A stretch of 64,000 bases of DNA from Corynebacterium glyciniphilum AJ 3170 (GTDB lineage Bacteria; Actinomycetota; Actinomycetes; Mycobacteriales; Mycobacteriaceae). Shown here piece after piece: positions 1 through 7,306 of the stretch. The first letter of the stretch is position 1. Each line of letters opens with the position of its first letter. The position numbers and the translations under genes were made by a program. The stretch spans positions 1 to 64,000 of the forward strand of contig NZ_VDYZ01000001.1 in the NCBI RefSeq assembly GCF_007673095.1, given 5' to 3'. The notes beneath the pieces were generated by a model. That model saw only the letters and a list, made by a program, of their open reading frames with translations. It searched no databases and was not told the origin of the DNA.

Positions 1-1
1 C

Positions 2-151
2 GTGTTCACTTCTGTCAAGGACTTGAATGCGAAGATCCGGGAGTTTATCACCGGGTGGAACAAGCGCAAGCACCCGTTCGTGTGGACGAAAACGGCTGAC
101 GAGATCCTGGCGAAAGCGAACCGGCAACCAACTTCAGAAACGCGACACTAG
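2..151 (+). pseudogene. IS630-family transposase, C-terminal tail (partial at window edge)
   Basis: The frame entering from the left edge ends at the TAG at 149-151. The visible 49 residues contain ITGWNKRKHPFVWTKTADEI, the typical end of IS630/Tc1-mariner DDE transposases, where the last helix and a W-T-K-T-A-D-E motif precede the stop. Only the tail is visible, so it cannot be judged whether the element is intact. It lies directly against the final codons of rplS, which indicates insertion into or right beside that gene. Transposase identity is recognised from the motif; the insertion history is inferred. Confidence 0.75.
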
Positions 152-155
152 GGGA

Positions 156-197
156 CTCAACCGCGGTAAGGCAGCCAAGATCAAGGAGAAGCGCTAA
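156..197 (+). pseudogene. rplS: 3' tail of rplS (50S ribosomal protein bL19), cut off from its gene
   Basis: A 13-codon stretch read as LNRGKAAKIKEKR then TAA matches the conserved basic C-terminus of bL19. In corynebacteria rplS lies just upstream of lepB, which fits the rest of this locus. The upstream codons are replaced by the IS630-type transposase end. Either the insertion removed the normal tail of rplS or the main gene continues beyond the window with a different end. The fragment itself could not be a functional protein. Confidence 0.6.
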
Positions 198-228
198 GCT
201 TCCGCGGCACAGCCGCACTGAACACGGG

Positions 229-279
229 CCCCGGCCTGCGTGTCGTCTGACTCGGACGTCCCGCGGTCCGGGGTTCTTT
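229..279 (+). terminator. Possible rho-independent terminator after rplS
   Basis: Outer arms CCCCGG (229-234) and CCGGGG (268-273), with an inner CGGAC/GTCCG pair (253-257 and 266-270), are followed by GTTCTTTC. The position just after the rplS stop and the T-rich tail suggest a terminator; the stem is imperfect. Confidence 0.35.
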
Positions 280-354
280 CGTGTATCCGTGGGGTGGAGG
301 GCAGTACGTGTCAGAAGTCACGGCCAAAGGCCCTTGTCCGAGGTAAGGGGGCAT

Positions 355-389
355 GGATACGATTCCAATAGTGCGGTGGAAACGAATCC
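355..389 (+). promoter_or_regulatory. Two LacI-type operators upstream of the DASS transporter
   Basis: GGATACGATTCC at 355-366 and GGAAACGAATCC at 378-389 are near-palindromes with the central CG typical of LacI/GalR operators. Their centres are 23 bp apart, close to two helical turns. They lie 65-100 bp before the transporter start, and the LacI-type gene at 1956 is the second gene of the same unit. Autoregulation of the transporter-regulator pair is the natural inference. Confidence 0.6.
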
Positions 390-452
390 ATCATCGAGTA
401 GATGAGAACTCCACCGTTGCACCGGATCATCTCATGCAAAGGAATCTGCGAC

Positions 453-1949
453 ATGCCCACCGCGACAGCAGCAGCCCCCGAGGAGCATCCCCGGGTTGAC
501 GCCCCACCGGTGTCACACTGGAAGACGATCCTCATCGGGTTCGGGATACCGATCCTCATCACCGTGATCTTCTGGTTCAGTCCACACCCGGCTGAGCTGA
601 CCGACCAGGCATGGCGTATGTTCGGTCTCTTCGTCGCCACCATCGTCTGCATCATCATCGCCCCCATGCCCATGGGCGCGGTCACGCTTATCGGTATGAT
701 CGCCGCCGTCTTGCTGGGCCTGGTCCCCTTGGGACCGAGTAGCGATGACCCAGGTGCCCCGTATGCATTGGTCGGTTTCAGTAACGCCACCATCTGGCTG
801 ATCGTGATGGCGTTCCTGTTGTCCCGGGGATTCATCAAGACAGGCTTCGGACGGCGTATCGCCCTCTTCTTCGTCTCCAAGTTCGGCGGACGTATGCTCG
901 GTGTCGGCTACGGTCTCAGCCTTGCTGACCTGGTGATGTCCCCGGCTATCCCCTCCGCCACGGCGCGTGGCGGTGGAATAATGGCGCCGATCATGACGTC
1001 CGTGGCGATGACGTATGACTCCGAACCCGGTCCCACAGCACGCCGAGCCGGGTCGTTCCTGTCCCTGGTGTCGTCGAACGCTAACTCGATCACCTGCGCG
1101 ATGTTCCTCACCGCCATGGCGGGGAACCCCTTGATCGCATCGCTGGCGGCCCAGCAGGGTGTGGAGATTTCCTGGGCGACATGGGCTCTCGGAGCCATTG
1201 TCCCAGGGCTGACTGCTCTGATCGTTGTACCGCTGGTGATCTACGTCATCTATCCTCCGGAGCTGAAGAGCACCCCGAAGGTCAAGCAGATGGCGCGCGA
1301 TGAACTCGACGCTCTCGGGCCGATGTCCTACGGGGAGAAGGTGCTGGCTGCCACGTTTCTGGTCCTGTTGCTGCTCTGGACGGTCGGCGACCTGGTCCTG
1401 GGGGTTTCCGCGACGACCACGGCTTTCCTCGGGGTGATCCTTCTTATGGTCTTTCATGTTCTGACCTGGGAGGATATCATCCGTGAGAAGGCGGCCTGGG
1501 ACACAATGACATGGTTCGCGGTGTTGTACATGATGGCGACAACACTGTCGGCCTATGGTTTCATCGACTGGGTCTCCGAGCTGATTGCCGGGTCCCTGGG
1601 AGCGATGAGCTGGATCCCCGCCCTCGTGCTGCTTGTCGTCATCTACTTCTTTGCCCACTACTTCTTCGCGTCCGCCACAGCACATATTTCGGCGATGTAC
1701 ATCGCCTTCCTTGGCGCCGCACTCTCCCTTGGCGCACCACCGCTGCTGGCCGCACTGATCCTCGGTTACTGTTCGAATATCTTCCAGTCGCTGACCCACT
1801 ACGCGGGTGGTGCCTCCCCGACATTGTTCGGGACGAAGTACAACACTGTGGCGCAGTGGTGGCGTGTCGGCTTCATTGCCGGAGTCGTCTCACTGAGTAT
1901 CTGGCTCGTCGTCGGCGGTGTGTGGATGAATCTCATCGGGATCTGGTGA
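453..1949 (+). CDS. DASS/SLC13-family anion (di/tricarboxylate) transporter
   Basis: A 498-residue polytopic membrane protein of the divalent anion:Na+ symporter family (CitT/YbhI/SodiT type). After a soluble N-terminus of about 25 residues there are 11-12 hydrophobic segments. Family hallmarks visible are the SNATIW segment with a long first half, SSNANSITCAMFLTAMAGNP, and the second repeat ending SNIFQSLTHYAGGASPT. These are the two SNT-like motifs that bind sodium and the carboxylate. The ATG at 453 is preferred over an upstream in-frame start because AAAGGA lies 10 nt before it. It is followed after 6 bp by a LacI-type regulator, so it probably imports a carboxylate that the regulator senses. 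Substrate (citrate, malate, tartrate or oxoglutarate) cannot be told from sequence. Confidence 0.85.
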   Translation: MPTATAAAPEEHPRVDAPPVSHWKTILIGFGIPILITVIFWFSPHPAELTDQAWRMFGLFVATIVCIIIAPMPMGAVTLIGMIAAVLLGLVPLGPSSDDPGAPYALVGFSNATIWLIVMAFLLSRGFIKTGFGRRIALFFVSKFGGRMLGVGYGLSLADLVMSPAIPSATARGGGIMAPIMTSVAMTYDSEPGPTARRAGSFLSLVSSNANSITCAMFLTAMAGNPLIASLAAQQGVEISWATWALGAIVPGLTALIVVPLVIYVIYPPELKSTPKVKQMARDELDALGPMSYGEKVLAATFLVLLLLWTVGDLVLGVSATTTAFLGVILLMVFHVLTWEDIIREKAAWDTMTWFAVLYMMATTLSAYGFIDWVSELIAGSLGAMSWIPALVLLVVIYFFAHYFFASATAHISAMYIAFLGAALSLGAPPLLAALILGYCSNIFQSLTHYAGGASPTLFGTKYNTVAQWWRVGFIAGVVSLSIWLVVGGVWMNLIGIW

Positions 1950-1955
1950 GCGACG

Positions 1956-2948
1956 ATGCCCCGACAGCAATCCTCCCGTCCGTCACTCAAGGCCGTTGCT
2001 GAACGAGCAGGCGTCGGGTACGGTACCGCGTCCCGTAGCCTGTCCGGGTCCGGGCCGGTAGCCCCCGAGACGAGGCAACGTGTGCTGGACGCCGCCGAAT
2101 CCTTGGGCTACGTACCGAACATGCTCGGCCGTGCACTACGCCGTCAGCGCACTACGTTCATCGGGCTGGTCTTACCGGATCTGGGCAACGAATACTACAC
2201 CGAAGCGCTCGACACGATTCACCATGCGCTCGCGGCCGCGGGCTACCAGATGATCACTGTCGCCGACGCGACGTCCACGGGGCAGGACGCGCTGGTGTCG
2301 TCTCTGGCGCAGCAGCAGGTCGCCGGCATTATCCAAGTCCCCGTGGTGGGGGCTTCAGTCGTGTCGGGTCTGCCACTGGTGCAGTTCAACCGCTCGGAAC
2401 TGGGAGCCGATGTTCCTTGCGTCCTGTGCGATGACGAGGACGGGTTTCGTCGACTCGCGGAGCTTGTGATCCATCACGGCTACCGGGATATCGCTGTGCT
2501 GCTGGGCGACTCCGCGATGTCGACGACGGTGGCACGCGCCGCAGGCGTGCACGGCGCAGTCTCCGGCACCGACGCCCGCGTGCGCTACTGTTACGGCAGC
2601 TATACCGCAGACTCGGGCCGGGAGATGATGGAAGAACTCCTCGACACTTCGGACGGCAGCGAGCGGCCCGATGCAGTGATCGTGGCGTCTCCTCGCCTGA
2701 TGGCGGGTGTTGCCGCGGTGCTGGGGGCGAGGGAGATGAGTTTTCCCGGTGACATCGCCGTCGCTGCGTTCGATGATCCGGAATGGTATCGACTCCTGGG
2801 ACCAGGGATCACCACATTTGATGCGCCTCAGCGACAGATGGGGCGGGCAGCTGTGGCTATGGTGCTGGACATGATCGAGTCCGGTGACCCCCCGTCCGAC
2901 CCCGTGCAGGTTATTCCGGGGTCGGTGCTGGAACGAGGTTCATTGTAA
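1956..2948 (+). CDS. LacI/GalR-family transcriptional regulator
   Basis: 330 residues. The N-terminal 60 residues hold the LacI helix-turn-helix and hinge: SLKAVAERAGVGYGTASRSL, then ETRQRVLDAAESLGYVPN and a hinge ending near the R-R-T-T-F-I-G junction. The rest is the periplasmic-binding-protein-like effector domain, with AAFDDPEWYRLL and DAPQRQMGRAA near the end. The first helix is slightly unusual in reading GVGYGTASR rather than GVSxxTVSR. The gene follows the DASS transporter by 6 bp, so it is cotranscribed and presumably represses the unit through the two CG-centred operators at 355-389. The effector is likely the transported carboxylate (inference). Confidence 0.88.
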   Translation: MPRQQSSRPSLKAVAERAGVGYGTASRSLSGSGPVAPETRQRVLDAAESLGYVPNMLGRALRRQRTTFIGLVLPDLGNEYYTEALDTIHHALAAAGYQMITVADATSTGQDALVSSLAQQQVAGIIQVPVVGASVVSGLPLVQFNRSELGADVPCVLCDDEDGFRRLAELVIHHGYRDIAVLLGDSAMSTTVARAAGVHGAVSGTDARVRYCYGSYTADSGREMMEELLDTSDGSERPDAVIVASPRLMAGVAAVLGAREMSFPGDIAVAAFDDPEWYRLLGPGITTFDAPQRQMGRAAVAMVLDMIESGDPPSDPVQVIPGSVLERGSL

Positions 2949-3037
2949 CGCGCTGGGTATACCGGCCCGGGTGTGATGCCCGGAGGAATTGTTGCGGATG
3001 TGTCATACCGACCGGGGTATCACTGTACATTTCCACT

Positions 3038-3994
3038 ATGACGATTTCGTTCGGGAGCATCGCCCGCACTGCCCTGGCCGCTGTGGTGGCCGCTACTGGA
3101 GCAGCATTGTTCACCGGAGTTCCCGGTGCAGCTGCTGACACTCCTGACACCTGCCGTAACCATACTGCGGTTTCGGTGACCTGTGAGGTCTGGTCCGATT
3201 CAATGCAGAGATACATTCCTGTTGTGGTGAAGCCCGCGAGCACGCCGGGCAATGACAGGGTCATCCAGTTTCTCGACGGCGTCCACGGGGGAGACGGGTG
3301 GAGCAGCAGGGCGATGGACTACGTCGCCGACGATGACGCGACGATCGTCTTCCCCTCGGCAGACTCACGGTCTTTCTGGGTCGACTGGGACTCCACCGCA
3401 CCGAACGGCAAAGAACTCAAGTACGAGACCTTTCTCACGCGGGAGCTGCCGGCCTATCTCGAGACCGAGTTCGATGTGCCGAACGGCGGACGTGAACGCA
3501 CGGGGGTGGTGGGCTTGAGTATGGGAGCGTATTCGGCGGTGAACCTCGCCTCGAAACACCCGGGGATGTACCGGTCTGTTCTGGCGCTGAGCGGCTTCTA
3601 CAACAACCAGATGCTGGCCGGACGACTGGCGGTGGACGGCACCGCGATCACCCACGGCGAGGACAACGCCGGTGTTCCATGGGACTCAGAACGTTCCCGG
3701 ATGCAGGACAACCCGTGGATCAATGTCGACAACCTCACCATGCCGGTGCACATGGCGGTGGCTACGGGGCTCCCCGATCCACGCAGCAGCTACCCGCTTC
3801 GAACGACTGTCGACGGGGCCGTCATCGAGATCGGCAGCCTCGGGGCCACGGCGGCGTGGGACCTGTGGACCAGGTTGAATGGTAAAGACAATGTGACCAT
3901 CACCTACACCCCGGTCGGCATCCACGCCTACGACACCTGGATCAACGCGGCGTTCAAGGACCAGAAGCTGTACTGGCGCTTCGCAGATTTCTGA
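3038..3994 (+). CDS. Secreted mycolyltransferase-like alpha/beta-hydrolase (antigen 85/Cmt family)
   Basis: 318 residues with a cleavable signal peptide (hydrophobic segment about residues 10-30, AXA-like site PGAAADT). The mature part has the esterase-D/antigen 85 fold markers: FLDG after the first strands, the nucleophile elbow VVGLSMGAYSA and a C-terminal GIHAYDTW supplying the catalytic His. Two cysteines near the mature N-terminus (TCRNH and TCEVW) could form a disulphide. Corynebacterial Cmt proteins transfer corynomycolates onto trehalose and arabinogalactan outside the membrane, and the length fits. It stands alone between the LacI regulator and lepB. Exact acceptor specificity is unknown; a secreted esterase is the alternative. 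Confidence 0.78.
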   Translation: MTISFGSIARTALAAVVAATGAALFTGVPGAAADTPDTCRNHTAVSVTCEVWSDSMQRYIPVVVKPASTPGNDRVIQFLDGVHGGDGWSSRAMDYVADDDATIVFPSADSRSFWVDWDSTAPNGKELKYETFLTRELPAYLETEFDVPNGGRERTGVVGLSMGAYSAVNLASKHPGMYRSVLALSGFYNNQMLAGRLAVDGTAITHGEDNAGVPWDSERSRMQDNPWINVDNLTMPVHMAVATGLPDPRSSYPLRTTVDGAVIEIGSLGATAAWDLWTRLNGKDNVTITYTPVGIHAYDTWINAAFKDQKLYWRFADF

Positions 3995-4062
3995 GCCGGC
4001 AACCGGGTAGAAACGGGGGAGACAGGCTTCCACTGCGAAGCGGAACTGACGTCCTCGACTGG

Positions 4063-4068
4063 TAACGT
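4063..4068 (+). promoter_or_regulatory. -10 box of lepB; candidate leaderless start
   Basis: TAACGT lies 8 nt before the GTG start at 4077 and there is no Shine-Dalgarno sequence between them. The transcript would begin at or next to the start codon. Confidence 0.4.
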
Positions 4069-4076
4069 CTGTTGCC

Positions 4077-4988
4077 GTGACTGATCCGAACGACCCCGAT
4101 GACACGGGCACCACGACCGACGGCGCTGCTGCAGGAAGCGCAGGCCGCGCTGATGTGCCGGACACGACAGACGTGGACGACACGTGGGGGTCCCGTCAGA
4201 GTACTCCGAGCGCCGTCGAGCAGGCCCCGATGACGGAACGGCAGAAGGTGGCCGCGCGACGGGAGGAGGCTGCGCGGAAGAAGAAGCGGACGTACCCGTG
4301 GTGGGTCGAGTTCCCCATCATCCTGGTGATCGCGCTGGTGTTGCTGGCGCTGTTCAACTCGTTTGTCGGGCGCCCCTATCTGATTCCCTCGGAGTCGATG
4401 GAACCCACGTTGCACGGGTGTGAGGACTGCGTCGGTGACAGGATCTTCGTCAACAAGCTGTCCTACAGTTTCGGGGGTGAGCCGTCGCCGGGCGATGTCG
4501 TCGTCTTCAACGGCCCCGAGTCCTGGAACGACCAGTATGTCTCACAGCGGTCCGACAACAGCGTGGTCAGCGGTCTCCAGACCGCGTTGTCCTACATCGG
4601 CATCCTCGCTCCTGACGAGAATGCACTGGTCAAGCGGGTCATTGCTACGGGAGGGCAGACGGTGCAGTGTCAGGCGGGTGACCCCGGGGTGATGGTCGAC
4701 GGTAAGAAGGTCGACGATTCCTACACGCGTTCACCACTGACGTACCAGGTCGATCCGATGACCGGCTCGGACGCATGTCAGGGCGCCTACTTCGGTCCGG
4801 TGACCGTGCCGGAGGGGAACCTGTGGGTCATGGGTGACAACCGGACGAACTCCGGCGACTCACGGTTCCACATCGGTGATGAACGCCAGGGAACGGTGCC
4901 GGTCGACGATGTCGTCGGCAAGGTCACGGCCAGGATCTGGCCGTTGGACCGTATCGGCGGTGTCGCTTCGCCGGATATCCAGCAGTAG
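4077..4988 (+). CDS. lepB: Signal peptidase I
   Basis: 303 residues, type I signal peptidase that cleaves signal peptides of Sec- and Tat-exported proteins at the outer face of the membrane. A long acidic then basic cytoplasmic N-terminus (to about residue 75, ending ARKKKR) precedes one membrane helix (WWVEFPIILVIALVLLALF). The catalytic Ser in PSESMEPTL is near residue 107 and the general base Lys in ALVKRVIATGG is near 186. The C-terminal box is MGDNRTNSGDSR. The GTG at 4077 lies 8 nt after a TAACGT -10 box. It is followed directly by rnhB, the conserved actinobacterial order. Confidence 0.95.
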   Translation: MTDPNDPDDTGTTTDGAAAGSAGRADVPDTTDVDDTWGSRQSTPSAVEQAPMTERQKVAARREEAARKKKRTYPWWVEFPIILVIALVLLALFNSFVGRPYLIPSESMEPTLHGCEDCVGDRIFVNKLSYSFGGEPSPGDVVVFNGPESWNDQYVSQRSDNSVVSGLQTALSYIGILAPDENALVKRVIATGGQTVQCQAGDPGVMVDGKKVDDSYTRSPLTYQVDPMTGSDACQGAYFGPVTVPEGNLWVMGDNRTNSGDSRFHIGDERQGTVPVDDVVGKVTARIWPLDRIGGVASPDIQQ

Positions 4989-4990
4989 AG

Positions 4991-5670
4991 GTGGCACCGG
5001 TGCGGAGTATGCCGGACGGCAGGACGCTGGAGTGGGCTGTGCACAAGGCCGGTCTGGGGCCGGTCGCAGGCGTCGACGAGGCAGGACGCGGTGCGTGCTG
5101 CGGTCCCGTGACCGTCGCGGCCTGCGTCCTTCCTCCCGGCCCGATTCCTGAGCTCTCCGGACTGACCGACTCCAAGAAGCTGTCACCGAAGAAGCGTGAT
5201 CACTACTTCGACGTCGTCAGGGAGGTCGCCGAGGACTGGGCGGTGGTGCATGTCCCGGCGTCCTACGTGGACACCTGGGGATCCAGCACGCGAATCTGGG
5301 CGGGATGCGACGCGCCGTGGCGCGTCTCGACGTACGTCCCGGCTATATCCTCACCGACGCGATGAAGGTCAACGGTTTTTCACGTCCGCACCTTCCCGTG
5401 GTCAAAGGGGACCTGATCGCCCGGTGTATCTCCGCGGCAAGTGTGTTGGCGAAGGTCTCGCGCGACCGGCTGATGGGCCGGATGGACAGTGAATATCCCG
5501 GTTACGGACTGGCCGGACACAAGGGTTACGGTACCGCGTCGCACATGGCCTCGGTGAGTCTGCTCGGTGGGACCCCCGAGCACCGTTACACTTACTCCAA
5601 TGTGGCCGCCGCCCACCGACGGTGGCAGGCCGGACCGCCGATCGAAGAGGGAGATGACCAGCAACCGTGA
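4991..5670 (+). pseudogene. rnhB: Ribonuclease HII, broken by a one-base frameshift
   Basis: Ribonuclease HII removes RNA from RNA-DNA hybrids and single ribonucleotides from DNA. The first frame (4991 to about 5280) has the catalytic GVDEAGRGACCGPV and TDSKKLS motifs and runs to YVDTWG. The expected continuation IQHANLGGMRRAVARLDVRPG appears only in another frame, from about 5281, and carries on through GDLIARCISAASVLAKVSRD to the stop at 5670. The codon after TGG reads GG then ATC, so one base (probably the third base of a Gly codon) is missing at 5280/5281. Read as a unit the protein would have about 226 residues, normal for the family. It is either a genuine mutation or an assembly error. 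Start GTG 4991 or ATG 5009. Confidence 0.85.
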
Positions 5671-5972
5671 GCGCCGAGGAGCTTGAGGACTACGAGGCCA
5701 ACGTGGAGCTGTCCATGTACCGCGAGTACCGGGACGTGGTCAGCCAGTTCAGTTACGTTGTGGAGACCGAGCGTCGGTTCTACCTCGCCAATGCCGTGGA
5801 GCTGTTGCCCCGTAACGCAAACGGAGAGGTCTACTACGAGGTACGGATGTCGGATGCCTGGGTGTGGGACATGTACCGCCCGGCCCGGTTCGTCCGCTAT
5901 GTCCGGGTGATCACCTACAAGGACGTCAATATCGAGGAACTCGACAAGCCTGATCTGCGTATGCCTGACTGA
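5667..5972 (+). CDS. DUF2469 family protein
   Basis: 101 residues, an acidic small cytoplasmic protein conserved only in actinobacteria and almost always located between rnhB and yraN. Recognisable stretches are MSAEELEDYEANVELSMYRE and FSYVVETERRFYLAN. The GTG start overlaps the rnhB stop, so translation is coupled. Function is unknown. Confidence 0.88.
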   Translation: MSAEELEDYEANVELSMYREYRDVVSQFSYVVETERRFYLANAVELLPRNANGEVYYEVRMSDAWVWDMYRPARFVRYVRVITYKDVNIEELDKPDLRMPD

Positions 5973-6104
5973 CCCCCTGAGCGGGGCCGTCGGCCGGGGC
6001 TGATGGCCCGTCTGTCCACAGGCACGCGGTTCTCCACAGCATCGTGCGGAAATGCCGGTGAACGGGCACGATGCAGTCCCGATGGTGTGCCAGAGTGCTG
6101 AGCT

Positions 6105-6563
6105 ATGTCGCCAGCCACGAACCCTCCCAACTACAACCACCACAGTCACCGTGGTCCCCAGGACCCGTCTGCAGGTCCGGCCTCCCGCGGGATACGTCCG
6201 CGAAGAAATCTCCGGCAGGTCGGGAAAGCCGGTGAGGATGAGGCAGCCGCCTATTTCGTTGATCGTGGGTACCGCTTGCTCGACCGCAACTTCTTCACCG
6301 CGCGTGGCGAGGTGGACATCGTTCTCGCCGGTGGTGACGGGGACAACGACGACACCATCGTTTTCGTAGAGGTCAAGTGGCGTCTTGACGGTCGCTACGG
6401 CACCGGTGCGGAGGCGGTGACTCCGGCCAAGCTCGCGGCGATGCGGCACGCCGGCGCAGAGTGGCTCCGCCGCAATCCGGGCCACAGGGCCCCGGTGGTG
6501 CGCTTCGATGTCCTGGATATCACCGCAGGTGACATCACCCACTATGAGGGGGTGGGCTGGTGA
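6105..6563 (+). CDS. YraN/UPF0102 family endonuclease-like protein
   Basis: 152 residues. After a variable 40-residue N-terminus it shows the UPF0102 core, a restriction-endonuclease-like fold: GKAGEDEAAAYFVDRGYRLL, then RGEVDIVL (Asp/Glu of the putative metal site) and IVFVEVKWR (E-x-K), which together give the D-x(n)-ExK pattern. The biochemical role is unproven; neighbours (comM, dprA) hint at a role in DNA processing. Its last codons overlap the GTG start of comM at 6560. Confidence 0.85.
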   Translation: MSPATNPPNYNHHSHRGPQDPSAGPASRGIRPRRNLRQVGKAGEDEAAAYFVDRGYRLLDRNFFTARGEVDIVLAGGDGDNDDTIVFVEVKWRLDGRYGTGAEAVTPAKLAAMRHAGAEWLRRNPGHRAPVVRFDVLDITAGDITHYEGVGW

Positions 6564-7273
6564 CCACGTTCAGTGAACGTTCTCCGGTACGGGTGGGGCA
6601 GGCGCGCGGAATGGCCCTGAGCGGGGTCAGTGGCACGCCGGTGATGGTGGAATGCGACATCAGCAGGGGGCTGCCCGGGATGAGCATCGTGGGACTGGGT
6701 GACACGGCGGTTGTCCAGGCGCGTGACCGTGTACGTTCAGCGATGATCAACAGCGGCCTGGAGTGGCCGAAGAGCAGGGTTGTCATGAGTCTGTCGCCGG
6801 CTTCTGTCCCCAAGAGGGGGTCGGGGTTCGATCTTCCGATGGTCCTGGCGATACTCGTGGCACAGGGAGTGGTCCCGGCCGAGGAATCCCGGTCGACGAT
6901 CGTGCTTGGAGAACTCGGTCTCGACGGTACGGTGCGGCCCGTGGACGGTGTGTTGCCGATGCTCCTGGCAGCGGACCGCGCCGGCTTCTGCCGTGCAGCG
7001 GTTCCGCGGGGGAACCAGGTCGAAGCATCCCGTGCCGCGAGGGTGACCGGTCTGGAGGTCGTCGGCCTTACCCATCTACGAGACCTGGCCCCGTGGATCC
7101 GCGGTGAACTGGTGGAGGCCGTCGATACCGGTGAACTGCAGCAGCGAGATGTCCTGCCGTCGTCCGCCCCCGGACCGGACCTTTCGGAGGTGTGTGGTCA
7201 GGACGAGGCACGTCGTGGCCTCGAGATCGCGGCCGCAGGAGGACATCACCTGTGGTTGTCAGGGCCGCCAGGG
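6560..7273 (+). pseudogene. comM: comM (yifB), 5' piece, interrupted in the P-loop by element 1
   Basis: ComM is an AAA+ Mg-chelatase-like hexameric helicase that extends heteroduplex during natural transformation. This piece (238 codons from the GTG at 6560) holds the Lon-protease-like N-terminal domain, with VECDISRGLPGMSIVGLGD, SRVVMSLSPASVPKRGSGFD and GELGLDGTVRPVDGVLPML. It ends at LWLSGPPG, the first half of the Walker A motif. Reading continues in frame through the junction into the integrase gene. The remaining pieces are at 17769-18140 and 43424-43924, and joining the three restores one frame of about 528 codons. Confidence 0.93.
7271..7273. other. attL core of element 1
   Basis: GGG at 7271-7273 is the last comM codon before foreign sequence, and GGG at 17766-17768 precedes the resumption of comM. 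A 2-3 bp shared core is what large serine integrases leave. The crossover could lie anywhere within the three Gs. Confidence 0.65.
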
Positions 7274-7306
7274 TCCGGAAAGCCCGACCCGGTTTCAGGG
7301 TACGTT

